From positions 380,889 through 444,888 of the forward strand of contig NZ_JNZO01000018.1 of assembly GCF_000717595.1 (NCBI RefSeq): DNA of 64,000 nucleotides, written 5' to 3'. Every line of letters starts with the position of its first letter. The first letter of the stretch is position 1. This document shows, piece by piece, positions 34,824 to 43,116 of this stretch. This DNA comes from Streptomyces flavochromogenes. GTDB taxonomy: Bacteria; Actinomycetota; Actinomycetes; Streptomycetales; Streptomycetaceae. Below the pieces are notes generated by a model. That model saw nothing but the letters and a program-made list of their open reading frames with translations. It did no database searches and was not told the origin of the DNA. The translations under genes were made by a program, and so were the position numbers.

Positions 34824-36818
34824 ATGGCCCACCGACCGTCGAAGAAGTTCAAGAAGACCCTGCTCGGCAGCGCGGCGGTCCTGGTCCTCGCGGCGCTCAA
34901 CGCCCCCGCCGCCGTCTCCTTCGCCGAGGAGAAGTACCACGCGTACAAGATCGCCCAGCCCGGCTACCAGCGGCGGTTCGGCTCCTGGGCCGAGGTCGCG
35001 GTCCCCGGCCAGTACCGGATCAACGCCATCCACGCCGCCCTGCTGCACACCGGCAAGGTGCTGCTGATCGCCGGCTCGGGCAACAGCCAGAAGAACTTCG
35101 ACGCGGGGACCTTCGAGACCATCCTCTGGGACCCCGTCAGGAACACCTTCAAGAAGATCCCCACCCCCGTGGACTTCTTCTGCTCCGGCCACACCCAGCT
35201 TCCGGACGGCCGTCTCCTCGTCGCCGGCGGCACCGCGCGGTACGAGATCCTCGACGGCGAGGTCAAGAAGGCCGGCGGCGGTATGCGGGTCAAGAACGAG
35301 AGTCCCGACAGGGCGATCACCCTCAAGAAGGGCACCGTCTTCCGGTCGCCGTCCGGGGTCGAGTACGTCTCCAAGTCCGACGTCACCGTCCCCAAGGCCA
35401 AGCGCGAATTCGAGATCTCGTACTCCGAGAGCGGCCGGATGAAGCCGTGGAAGACCAAGGTCACCGCCGCGGAGGTCCGGGTCTTCGTCGAGGCCCGCAA
35501 GGAGGGCCCGCAGGCGCTCACCACCGAGGCCGCGCAGTACGAGGTCGTCGGCCTCAAGGGCGACGCCGCCGACGACGTCTACGGCCTCGCGCAGAAGCTC
35601 ACCACCGAGAAGCAGGACTTCCAGGGCATCAAGGGCGCCTACGAGTTCGACCCGAAGGCCGAGAAGTACATCCCGGTCGCCCCCATGAAGGACGCCCGCT
35701 GGTACCCCACGCTCGTCACCCTCGGAGACGGCAAGGTCCTCGCCGTCTCCGGACTCAACGACGTCGGAGACGTCGTACCCGGCGACAACGAGATCTACGA
35801 CCCCGAGACCAAGACGTGGTCCAAGGGGCCCTTCCGCTACTTCCCCACCTACCCCTCCCTCTTCCTCACCCAGGGCGGCAAGCTCCTCTACACCGGTTCC
35901 AACGCCGGATACGGCCCCGCCGAGAAGGGCCGCGCACCGGGCCTGTGGGACCTGAGGAAGAACTCCTTCACCAAGCTCGGCGGGCTCACCGACCCCGACC
36001 AGCTGGAGACCTCCGCCTCCCTGATCCTGCCCCCCGCGCAGAACCAGAAGGTCATGGTCCTCGGCGGCGGCGGGGTCGGCGAGTCGTCCAGGTCGACCGC
36101 CCGCACCTCGATCATCGACGTGTCCGAGGACAGCCCCGTCTTCACCGACGGGCCGGCGCTCCCGCAGGGCACCCGCTACCTCAGCAGCGTCCTGCTGCCC
36201 GACGACACCGTCTTCACCACCGGCGGCTCCGAGGACTACCGGGGCCGCGGCGGCAGCGACATCCTCAAGGCGCAGTTCTACGACCCGAGGAGCAACGCCT
36301 TCACCGCCGCAGCCGCACCCACCGTCGGCCGCAACTACCACTCCGAGGCGCTGCTGCTGCCCGACGGCCGGGTCGCCACCTTCGGATCCGACCCGCTCTT
36401 CGGCGACAAGGACAACACCAGGCTCGGCACCTTCGAGCAGCGCGTCGAGGTCTTCACCCCGCCCTACCTCCACAAAGCCGGTGCCGACCGGCCCGTCCTG
36501 GGAGAGGGCCCGCAGGAGCTCGACCAGAACGGCCGCGCCACCTTCAAGACGAAGGACGCCGGCCGGATCGTCAGGGCCCGGCTCATGCGGCCCAGCGCCG
36601 TCACCCACACCACCGACGTCGAACAGCGCTCGGTGGAAGTCGGCCTGACGAGGAGCCAGAACGGGACGACGGTCACCGTGGACGTACCGGAGGACCGGAC
36701 CCTCGTACCGCCCGGCTGGTACATGCTCTTCGTCACCGACGAGAACGGCATCCCGTCCGAGGCGAAGTGGATCCAGGTCGGCGACCGACCCCCGGTGAGC
36801 GGCCCCCGGCCGGGCTAG
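34824..36818 (+). CDS. GlxA-like mononuclear copper-radical oxidase
   Basis: A 664-residue secreted or membrane-anchored Kelch beta-propeller of the galactose-oxidase family; GlxA acts with CslA at hyphal tips. The N-terminal hydrophobic stretch (13-33) is a signal anchor. Cofactor residues are in place: Cys120 (FFCSGHTQLPDG) for the Tyr-Cys bond, Tyr294 in ARWYPTLVTLGDGKV with Trp293 next to it, the copper pair Tyr505-His506 (GRNYHSEALLL) and His595 (THTTDVEQRS). The C-terminal Ig-like domain (about 540-655) is present. GGAGG precedes ATG 34824. Its stop codon shares the CTAG with the convergent GH6 gene. Confidence 0.92.
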   Translation: MAHRPSKKFKKTLLGSAAVLVLAALNAPAAVSFAEEKYHAYKIAQPGYQRRFGSWAEVAVPGQYRINAIHAALLHTGKVLLIAGSGNSQKNFDAGTFETILWDPVRNTFKKIPTPVDFFCSGHTQLPDGRLLVAGGTARYEILDGEVKKAGGGMRVKNESPDRAITLKKGTVFRSPSGVEYVSKSDVTVPKAKREFEISYSESGRMKPWKTKVTAAEVRVFVEARKEGPQALTTEAAQYEVVGLKGDAADDVYGLAQKLTTEKQDFQGIKGAYEFDPKAEKYIPVAPMKDARWYPTLVTLGDGKVLAVSGLNDVGDVVPGDNEIYDPETKTWSKGPFRYFPTYPSLFLTQGGKLLYTGSNAGYGPAEKGRAPGLWDLRKNSFTKLGGLTDPDQLETSASLILPPAQNQKVMVLGGGGVGESSRSTARTSIIDVSEDSPVFTDGPALPQGTRYLSSVLLPDDTVFTTGGSEDYRGRGGSDILKAQFYDPRSNAFTAAAAPTVGRNYHSEALLLPDGRVATFGSDPLFGDKDNTRLGTFEQRVEVFTPPYLHKAGADRPVLGEGPQELDQNGRATFKTKDAGRIVRARLMRPSAVTHTTDVEQRSVEVGLTRSQNGTTVTVDVPEDRTLVPPGWYMLFVTDENGIPSEAKWIQVGDRPPVSGPRPG

Positions 36819-37831
36819 CCCTTCGCCCTGCGCGCCAGGCCCAGGGCGTAGTCCGGCCACCACGTACCGGCGGCCGGGCCGCCCCGGCACTGGCCGTCCG
36901 AGTCGCCGGGGCGCTTGATCCACAGATACGCGTCGACCAGCTCGTCCCCGGTCCGGTCCGTCGGCGGTACGCCGAGGGCCCGGCCGGGCGGATTGCACCA
37001 GGCCTCGGCCCGGTCGCCCGGGAGGGGGCCGTCGCCGTTGCGGCTGGTGTCCACGGCGAAGTGGGTGCCGCCGAGCAGCTCCGACAGCCTCGCGCCGAAG
37101 GCCCTCACCGTGTCGTTGGTCTCGAAGTTGGACACGTTCAGCGCGAAGCCGTCCGCGCGGGCCACGCCCGCCCGGCGCATCGGCTCCGCCAGCTTGCGCG
37201 GGTCGTCGATCCAGGCCGGGTTGCCCGCGTCCAGGTAGACCCGCGTACGGGGCTGCCGCTTGAACCGGTCGATCGCCTCGGCGAGCAGCCGGTACCGCTC
37301 GTCGTGGTACTGGGCCGGGGTGCAGCCGTCCACGATGTGCGGCACCGCGTCCGGCTCCAGGACGACGATCGCCGAGGAGTCCCCGAGCGCGGACGCGAAG
37401 GAGTCGATCCAGGTCCGGTAGGCCTGCGCGTCGTGGGAACCGCCCGCCGAGTACATACCGCAGTCGCGGTGCGGGATGTTGTACGCGACGAACACGGCCG
37501 TACGGTTCTCCGCCGCGGCTCCCCGTACCGCGCGGCTGATCTCCGGCACCGGATCGTCCCCGGCCGGCCAGTCCGCGACCGGGCGGTCCGCGATCCGCTT
37601 CAGGATCCTCGCGTCCTCGGTCCTGCCCTGCGCCTCGTACTGACGCACCTGCCGGGCCGCATCGCTGTCCGGGTCGACCCAGAACGGCGAGCCGCTCGCG
37701 GGGGCCACGGTCTCCCCGCGCGTGGACGGCGGACCGACGGGGCCCTCGTGGGGCTCGTCCTCGCCGCACCCGGTCAGGAGCAGCGCGGAGACGAGGGCCA
37801 GGGCGACGGCGGTGACGGTGCGGCGGGACAT
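36815..37831 (-). CDS. GH6-family endoglucanase, lipoprotein
   Basis: A 338-residue cellulase-fold enzyme, presumed to trim the glycan made by the neighbouring GT2. Signal peptide ends in the lipobox LLTGC with Cys22. GH6 landmarks: YNIPHRDCGMYSAGG with Asp123, and VVLEPDAVP with the general acid Asp161; then AGNPAWIDDPR and FALNVSNFETN. The C-terminal LWIKRPGDSDGQC is typical. Start at ATG 37831 with GGGGG upstream; an upstream ATG would lengthen the signal peptide atypically. Three genes (GT2, oxidase, GH6) are the parts of the known cslA-glxA-cslZ locus, although here the GH6 gene is convergent. Confidence 0.92.
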   Translation of the reverse strand: MSRRTVTAVALALVSALLLTGCGEDEPHEGPVGPPSTRGETVAPASGSPFWVDPDSDAARQVRQYEAQGRTEDARILKRIADRPVADWPAGDDPVPEISRAVRGAAAENRTAVFVAYNIPHRDCGMYSAGGSHDAQAYRTWIDSFASALGDSSAIVVLEPDAVPHIVDGCTPAQYHDERYRLLAEAIDRFKRQPRTRVYLDAGNPAWIDDPRKLAEPMRRAGVARADGFALNVSNFETNDTVRAFGARLSELLGGTHFAVDTSRNGDGPLPGDRAEAWCNPPGRALGVPPTDRTGDELVDAYLWIKRPGDSDGQCRGGPAAGTWWPDYALGLARRAKG

Positions 37832-37910
37832 CCGGCCCCCAGGGTCGGGTACGGCGAGCACGGCGCTTCGTACGGACGACGGGACAATCCGGGCCATCGT
37901 GGCATGTCGG

Positions 37911-38903
37911 TCAGCCGGTTCCGGGCTGTGACACCGCGATCCCCAGCGGGGTCCGCTCGTACAGCACCTGGTGGCCGTACCGCCGCGAGGTCAGCAGCCC
38001 CGCGTCCCGCAGCACCGCGAGGTGCGCGGAGACGGTGGAGGGGGCCCGGCCGAGGAGATGGGAGAGCGCCGTCGTCCCCATCGGCTCGGCGAGCGCGCAC
38101 AGGACGTCCGCCCGCACCGGGCCGAGGAGTCGCCCGAGGGCCTCCGGCGTACGGTCCCCGGACTCGGACCACAGCCCGCCGATCCCGCGGGCCGGATAGA
38201 CCACCGTCGGCTGCCACGGCGGATCGAAACCGCTCACCACGTCCGGCCAGGTGAACACCGACGGCATCAGGACGAGCCCCTGCCCGTCCAGCGGACGGAT
38301 GTGCTCACCGTGGTACGCGACCTCGAGCGTGGCCGTCCCCGCGTCCCACGCGAAGGCCGGATGCAGTTCGTCCAGGAGCCGTTCGAGCCCTCCCTCCGCG
38401 AGCCGCCGCGAGTGGTACGCCACGTCCGCCTCCAGGAGCGCCCGCAGTCGTGGCCAGTCCGGGGCGATCAGCGCCTCCCACGCGGCCCGGAGCAGCTCCG
38501 CGAGCCGCAGCACCGCCCCGGCGGGATCCGCGAGCAGCCGCCGCCCCTCGGCCGTCCCGGCCGCCCCCGGGGTGTCCGCGAGCGCCCGCTCGAAGTCGTC
38601 CAGGACCAGCGCCGGATCGGTCTCCCGGACCGCGGCGATCTCGTCCTCGAACGCGGCGGCGGGCCCCAGCGGCGGCGGATAGAGGAAGTCCGGACTGTGC
38701 CCGTGCAGCGGCATCAGCAGATGCAGCGGCCCGAGGTCGAGCTCCCGCGCGGCGGACGCGATCCGCCGCATCCACGGCAGGTGGTAGCCCTGTTTGCCGG
38801 GCCGGGCGAGGACCCGCACGGCGGAGTGGGTCTCCCAGAGAGGGGAGATCGCGAACCGGATCCGCAGCGGGTCGGCCTCGCCGAAACGCAGGTGGTACGG
38901 CAC
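37911..38903 (-). CDS. ArsR-family regulator with N-terminal DUF5937 domain
   Basis: A 330-residue regulator. Residues 1-180 form the domain often called DUF5937 (YHLRFGEADPLRIRFAISPLWETHSAVRVLA). The C-terminal winged helix contains VRADVLCALAEPMGTTALSHLLGRAPSTVSAHLAVLRDAGLLTSRR, a clear ArsR HTH. GTG 38903 after GGAGGG. Divergent from an MFS exporter gene; the short spacer carries an inverted repeat, so it probably represses that exporter. No metal-binding Cys pair is seen in the HTH, so the signal is unlikely to be a metal. Confidence 0.9.
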   Translation of the reverse strand: MPYHLRFGEADPLRIRFAISPLWETHSAVRVLARPGKQGYHLPWMRRIASAARELDLGPLHLLMPLHGHSPDFLYPPPLGPAAAFEDEIAAVRETDPALVLDDFERALADTPGAAGTAEGRRLLADPAGAVLRLAELLRAAWEALIAPDWPRLRALLEADVAYHSRRLAEGGLERLLDELHPAFAWDAGTATLEVAYHGEHIRPLDGQGLVLMPSVFTWPDVVSGFDPPWQPTVVYPARGIGGLWSESGDRTPEALGRLLGPVRADVLCALAEPMGTTALSHLLGRAPSTVSAHLAVLRDAGLLTSRRYGHQVLYERTPLGIAVSQPGTG

Positions 38904-38934
38904 AGGCCCTCCTGGCCGGAAGGGAAGATTCGTC

Positions 38935-38957
38935 TGAGCCCGAAAGTCTAGGGCTCA
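38935..38957. promoter_or_regulatory. Inverted repeat between ArsR-like regulator and MFS gene
   Basis: TGAGCCC (38935-38941) and GGGCTCA (38951-38957) form a perfect 7-bp repeat with nine bases between, in the 82-bp divergent gap. It is the likely binding site of the regulator. Confidence 0.6.
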
Positions 38958-38970
38958 TCCCGCCGCCGAC

Positions 38971-38985
38971 GGCACGCTGCGTGCC
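38971..38985. promoter_or_regulatory. Palindrome abutting the MFS start codon
   Basis: GGCACGCTGCGTGCC is an exact inverted repeat around one central T and ends at the base before ATG 38986. There is no ribosome site, so it may be an operator, a translation-blocking hairpin, or a sign of leaderless initiation. Confidence 0.5.
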
Positions 38986-40323
38986 ATGCCGAAGCACGAC
39001 GACCCCACCACCGCGCTGCCCGGGACCGGACCGGAGCCGACCACCCCCGCGCCCCCGCCCCTGCCCGGCCCCGCCCCCTCCCTCGCCGGCCACGGATACC
39101 GGGCCGTCTTCCGGGTGCGGGAGTTCCGGGTCGTCTTCGTGGCGCATCTGTTCTCGCTGCTCGGAGTCGTCGTCAGCGAGCTCGCGCTCACCGTGCTCGT
39201 CTACGACCTCACCCGCTCCCCGCTCCTCTCCTCCCTCACCTTCGCCCTCGGTTTCCTCCCGTACCTCGTCGGCGGCACCCTGCTGGCCGGGCTCACCGAC
39301 CGGTTCCCGCCCCGCCGCATCCTCGTCGTCTGCGACCTCTTCTGCGCCGGCTGCGTCGCGCTCATGGTCGTCCCCGCCACCCCCGTCGCCTTCCTGCTCG
39401 CGCTGCGGTGCGCCATCGCCGTCGTCTCGCCCGTCTTCAACGGCACCCGCATGGCGACCCTCGCCGACATCCTCGGCGAGGGCGACCTCTTCGTCCTCGG
39501 CCGCTCCCTGCTGCGGATCGTCTCCCAGAGCGCCCTCCTCACCGGCTTCGCCGTCGGCGGCGTGCTGCTCACCGTCGTCCCGCCGCGCGGTGCGCTCGCC
39601 GTCACCGCCATCACCTTCCTCGTCTCGGCGCTGCTGCTCAGGCTCGGCACCGTCCGCCGCCCCGCCCGGGCGTCCGGATCCGCGGACAGCGGGCTGTCCG
39701 GTACCTGGGCGGTGCTGCGGAACCGGCGGGTGCGGGCCCTGATGCTGATGTTCTGGGTGCCGCCGCTCTTCGCCGTCGTCCCCGAGGCGCTCGCCGCCCC
39801 GTACGCCGATCAGATCGGCGTCTCCACCGCCGCGCTCGGCCTCCTCATGTGCGCGCTGCCCGTCGGCACCATCGCGGGCGAGCTGTTCGCCGGGTCCTTC
39901 CTCGGCCCGGCCACCCGCTCCCGCATCGTGCTGCCGCTTGCCGTGACCGGCGTCCTGCCCTATCTGCTGTACGCCCCCGAGCCCGGCGTGCCCCTCGCGG
40001 CCGCCGCCCTCTTCCTGGCGGGCGCCACCGGGGCGTACACCCTCGGTCTCGACGCCTGGTTCGTCGCCGCCGTCCCCGAGGAGCAGCGGGGGAGGGCCAT
40101 GACCCTGATGACCGCGGGCATGATGACCGTCCAGGGCGTCGGCATGGCGGGGGCCGGGATCGCCGCCGAGTTCGCCCCCGTGCACGCGGTCGTCGCGGGT
40201 ACGGGCGTCCTCGGTACGGTCTGCCTCCTCGTGGCCGCCGCCGAGCTGCGGGCGGCCGGGGCGACAGGGGCGGCCCGGAGCGGTCGGGGACCGAAAGGCG
40301 AGACGGGGCTGACCGGCATATGA
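38986..40323 (+). CDS. MFS transporter
   Basis: A 445-residue major facilitator with about 12 hydrophobic segments and a Pro-rich cytoplasmic N-terminus. FVAHLFSLLGVVVSELALTVLVY is the first helix and GTLLAGLTDRFPPRRILVVCDL carries the loop 2-3 motif. The second half has FWVPPLFAVVPEALAAPYADQI. This is the enterobactin-exporter-like / MFS_3 type, so export of a drug or small compound is likely. Downstream genes (MarR, DUF3817) are on the same strand; the MarR gene starts 20 bp after the stop. Controlled by the divergent ArsR-like regulator, probably. Confidence 0.9.
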   Translation: MPKHDDPTTALPGTGPEPTTPAPPPLPGPAPSLAGHGYRAVFRVREFRVVFVAHLFSLLGVVVSELALTVLVYDLTRSPLLSSLTFALGFLPYLVGGTLLAGLTDRFPPRRILVVCDLFCAGCVALMVVPATPVAFLLALRCAIAVVSPVFNGTRMATLADILGEGDLFVLGRSLLRIVSQSALLTGFAVGGVLLTVVPPRGALAVTAITFLVSALLLRLGTVRRPARASGSADSGLSGTWAVLRNRRVRALMLMFWVPPLFAVVPEALAAPYADQIGVSTAALGLLMCALPVGTIAGELFAGSFLGPATRSRIVLPLAVTGVLPYLLYAPEPGVPLAAAALFLAGATGAYTLGLDAWFVAAVPEEQRGRAMTLMTAGMMTVQGVGMAGAGIAAEFAPVHAVVAGTGVLGTVCLLVAAAELRAAGATGAARSGRGPKGETGLTGI

Positions 40324-40343
40324 CCAGTCGGTAGGGTCGAGGC

Positions 40344-40853
40344 GTGCCGAAGCCGCTCAGTCTCCCCTTCGACCCCATCGCCCGCGCCGACGAACTCTGG
40401 CAGAAGCGCTGGGGCCCGGTCCCCTCGATGGCCGCGATCACCTCGATCATGCGCGCCCACCAGATCCTCCTCGCGGAGGTCGACGCCGTCGTGAAGCCGT
40501 ACGGGCTGACCTTCGCGCGGTACGAGGCCCTGGTGCTGCTCACCTTCTCGAAGGCCGGCGAGCTGCCGATGTCCAAGATCGGCGAGCGGCTGATGGTCCA
40601 CCCCACGTCCGTGACGAACACGGTGGACCGGCTCGTGAGGTCCGGTCTCGTCGACAAGCGGCCGAACCCGAACGACGGCCGCGGAACCCTCGCCTCCATC
40701 ACCGAGAAGGGCCGCGAGGTGGTCGAGGCGGCCACCCGCGACCTGATGGAGATGGAGTTCGGGCTCGGCGCGTACGACGCGGAGGAGTGCGCCGAGATCT
40801 TCGCGATGCTGCGTCCGCTGCGGGTCGCGGCGGACGACTTCGAGGAGAAATAG
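40344..40853 (+). CDS. MarR-family transcriptional regulator
   Basis: A 169-residue winged-helix protein. FARYEALVLLTFSKAGELPMSKIGERL, then recognition helix VHPTSVTNTVDRLVRSGLVDKRPN and wing DGRGTLASITEKG. It starts at GTG 40344, twenty bases after the MFS stop and with TAGGGTCGAGG upstream, so it could share the MFS transcript. The C-terminal dimerisation helices are complete. Target genes unknown; the exporter upstream and icmA downstream are candidates only by proximity. Confidence 0.9.
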   Translation: MPKPLSLPFDPIARADELWQKRWGPVPSMAAITSIMRAHQILLAEVDAVVKPYGLTFARYEALVLLTFSKAGELPMSKIGERLMVHPTSVTNTVDRLVRSGLVDKRPNPNDGRGTLASITEKGREVVEAATRDLMEMEFGLGAYDAEECAEIFAMLRPLRVAADDFEEK

Positions 40854-40918
40854 GCGCCCGCACGGCGAGGGCCGACCCGCGCGAAGATCGCCCGGAACGT
40901 GCCGTTACGCTCGACGGC

Positions 40919-41251
40919 ATGAAATCCAGCGTGCTGACCCGTTACCGCGTCATGGCGTACATCACCGCCGTCATGCTGCTCGTGCTGTGCACCTGCATGG
41001 TCTTCAAGTACGGGTTCGACATGGGCGAGGACGTGACCTTCGCGGTCTCCCAGGCCCACGGTGTCCTCTACATCATCTACCTCGTCTTCGCCTTCGACCT
41101 GGGCTCCAAGGCCCGCTGGCCGTTCGGGAAGCTGCTCTGGGTCCTGGTCTCGGGCACCATCCCCTTCGCCGCGTTCTTCGTCGAGCGCAAGGTCGTCGCC
41201 GAGACGCTGCCGCTGATCGGCGGCGCGCGACCGGAGCCGGTCAAGGCCTGA
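40919..41251 (+). CDS. DUF3817 membrane protein
   Basis: A 110-residue protein with three hydrophobic segments (about 12-28, 45-62, 70-90) and the family motifs SQAHGVLYIIYLVFAFDLGSKARWPFG and GTIPFAAFFVERKV. ATG at 40919; the frame is open upstream only by chance. It is a paralogue of the protein at 29950. It ends in a clean hairpin terminator that separates it from icmA. Function unknown. Confidence 0.87.
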   Translation: MKSSVLTRYRVMAYITAVMLLVLCTCMVFKYGFDMGEDVTFAVSQAHGVLYIIYLVFAFDLGSKARWPFGKLLWVLVSGTIPFAAFFVERKVVAETLPLIGGARPEPVKA

Positions 41252-41256
41252 CACGG

Positions 41257-41283
41257 ACCCCCGCACTGATGTGCGGGGGTTTC
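41257..41283 (+). terminator. Intrinsic terminator before icmA
   Basis: A perfect 10-bp stem (ACCCCCGCAC at 41257-41266, GTGCGGGGGT at 41271-41280) with a TGAT loop is followed by further T residues, five bases after the DUF3817 stop. Confidence 0.92.
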
Positions 41284-41293
41284 CCGTCGACAC

Positions 41294-41313
41294 TTACTAG
41301 GACGTCCTAGTAA
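41294..41313. promoter_or_regulatory. Perfect 20-bp palindromic operator upstream of icmA
   Basis: TTACTAGGACGTCCTAGTAA is its own reverse complement over all 20 bases and ends ten bases before the icmA start. The position implies a repressor that covers the promoter and start region. The TetR gene just downstream of icmA (43117-43749) is the first candidate. Confidence 0.8.
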
Positions 41314-41323
41314 ATTTGAAGGC

Positions 41324-43024
41324 ATGGACGCTGACGCCATCGAGGAAGGCCGCCGTCGCTGGCAGGCCCGTTACGACAAGGCCCGCAAGCGGGAGGCCGA
41401 CTTCACCACGCTCTCCGGCGACGCAGTCGAGCCCGTCTACGGGCCCCGCCCCGGAGACACCTACGAGGGCTTCGAACGCATCGGCTGGCCCGGCGAGTAC
41501 CCGTACACCCGGGGGCTCCACGCGACCGGCTACCGGGGCCGGACGTGGACCATCCGCCAGTTCGCCGGCTTCGGCAACGCCGAGCAGACCAACGAGCGCT
41601 ACAAGATGATCCTGGCCGCCGGCGGCGGCGGCCTCTCCGTCGCCTTCGACATGCCCACCCTCATGGGCCGCGACTCCGACGACCCCCGCGCCCTCGGTGA
41701 GGTCGGCCACTGCGGTGTCGCCATCGACTCCGCCGCCGACATGGAGGTCCTCTTCAAGGACATCCCGCTCGGCGACGTCACCACCTCGATGACGATCTCC
41801 GGCCCCGCCGTGCCCGTCTTCTGCATGTACCTGGTCGCCGCCGAGCGACAGGGAGCCGACCCGGCCGTGCTCAACGGCACGCTCCAGACCGACATCTTCA
41901 AGGAGTACATCGCGCAGAAGGAGTGGCTCTTCGAGCCCGAGCCCCATCTGCGTCTCATCGGCGACCTGATGGAGCACTGCGCGCAGGGCATCCCCGCGTA
42001 CAAGCCGCTCTCCGTCTCCGGCTACCACATCCGCGAGGCCGGGGCGACGGCCGCGCAGGAGCTCGCGTACACCCTCGCCGACGGCTTCGGCTACGTGGAG
42101 CTCGGCCTCAGCCGCGGCCTCGACGTGGACGTCTTCGCCCCCGGTCTGTCCTTCTTCTTCGACGCCCACCTCGACTTCTTCGAGGAGATCGCCAAGTTCC
42201 GCGCCGCCCGCCGGATCTGGGCGCGCTGGATGAAGGAGGTGTACGGCGCCACGACCGACAAGGCCCAGTGGCTCCGCTTCCACACCCAGACCGCCGGTGT
42301 CTCCCTCACCGCCCAGCAGCCGTACAACAACGTCGTGCGGACCGCCGTGGAGGCCCTCTCCGCCGTCCTCGGCGGCACCAACTCCCTCCACACCAACGCC
42401 CTCGACGAGACCCTCGCGCTCCCCAGCGAGCAGGCCGCCGAGATCGCGCTCCGCACCCAGCAGGTGCTGATGGAGGAGACCGGCGTCGCCAACGTCGCCG
42501 ACCCGCTGGGCGGCTCCTGGTACGTCGAGCAGCTCACCGACCGCATCGAGGCCGACGCCGAGAAGATCTTCGACCAGATCAAGGAGCGCGGCCGCCGTGC
42601 CCACCCGGACGGTCGGCACCCGATCGGGCCGATCACCTCCGGCATCCTGCGCGGCATCGAGGACGGCTGGTTCACCGGCGAGATCGCCGAGTCCGCCTTC
42701 CAGTACCAGCGGTCCCTGGAGAAGGGCGACAAGCGGGTCGTCGGCGTCAACGTCCACCACGGCTCCGTCACCGGCGACCTGGAGATCCTCCGGGTCAGCC
42801 ACGAGGTCGAGTGGGAGCAGGTCCGGGTCCTCGGCGAGCGCAAGGAGCGCCGCGACGACGCCGAGGTCCGCGCCTCGATCGACGCCATGCTGGCGGCCGC
42901 CCGCGACGGCTCGAACATGATCGCCCCGATGCTGGACGCCGTCCGCGCCGAGGCCACCCTCGGCGAGATCTGCAACGCGCTGCGGGACGAGTGGGGCGTC
43001 TACACGGAGCCCCCGGGCTTCTGA
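41324..43024 (+). CDS. icmA: Isobutyryl-CoA mutase large subunit IcmA
   Basis: Adenosylcobalamin enzyme that interconverts isobutyryl-CoA and n-butyryl-CoA, linking valine breakdown with butyryl and methylmalonyl building blocks for polyketides. The 566-residue length matches IcmA; the cobalamin-binding small subunit IcmB is separate and not in this window. Phe80 (RQFAGFGNAEQTNERY) and Gln198 (YIAQKEWLF) are the substrate-pocket residues that distinguish it from methylmalonyl-CoA mutase (Tyr and Arg there). ATG 41324 has GAAGG one base upstream, so initiation may be leaderless or unusual. Preceded by the 20-bp palindrome. Confidence 0.94.
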   Translation: MDADAIEEGRRRWQARYDKARKREADFTTLSGDAVEPVYGPRPGDTYEGFERIGWPGEYPYTRGLHATGYRGRTWTIRQFAGFGNAEQTNERYKMILAAGGGGLSVAFDMPTLMGRDSDDPRALGEVGHCGVAIDSAADMEVLFKDIPLGDVTTSMTISGPAVPVFCMYLVAAERQGADPAVLNGTLQTDIFKEYIAQKEWLFEPEPHLRLIGDLMEHCAQGIPAYKPLSVSGYHIREAGATAAQELAYTLADGFGYVELGLSRGLDVDVFAPGLSFFFDAHLDFFEEIAKFRAARRIWARWMKEVYGATTDKAQWLRFHTQTAGVSLTAQQPYNNVVRTAVEALSAVLGGTNSLHTNALDETLALPSEQAAEIALRTQQVLMEETGVANVADPLGGSWYVEQLTDRIEADAEKIFDQIKERGRRAHPDGRHPIGPITSGILRGIEDGWFTGEIAESAFQYQRSLEKGDKRVVGVNVHHGSVTGDLEILRVSHEVEWEQVRVLGERKERRDDAEVRASIDAMLAAARDGSNMIAPMLDAVRAEATLGEICNALRDEWGVYTEPPGF

Positions 43025-43068
43025 CCCGTCTCCCCGCCTCGCGCGCCGGCCATGTCGCGCGTCACGCG

Positions 43069-43104
43069 TCAGGGGCGGCACGGGAACTCCCGTACCGCCC
43101 CTGA
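43069..43104. terminator. Bidirectional terminator between icmA and the TetR gene
   Basis: TCAGGGGCGG (43069-43078) and ACGGGA (43080-43085) pair exactly with TCCCGT (43088-43093) and CCGCCCCTGA (43095-43104), with one C/A bulge pair. It lies between two convergent genes. Confidence 0.9.
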
Positions 43105-43116
43105 CCCGTGCGTGTC

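Noticed and set aside
32636..38254. A very long open frame (about 1870 codons) on the + strand, and a comparable one on the - strand over the same region
   Set aside because: Both overlap the GT2, oxidase and GH6 genes, whose motifs are complete; long open frames in other frames are a known effect of high GC content.
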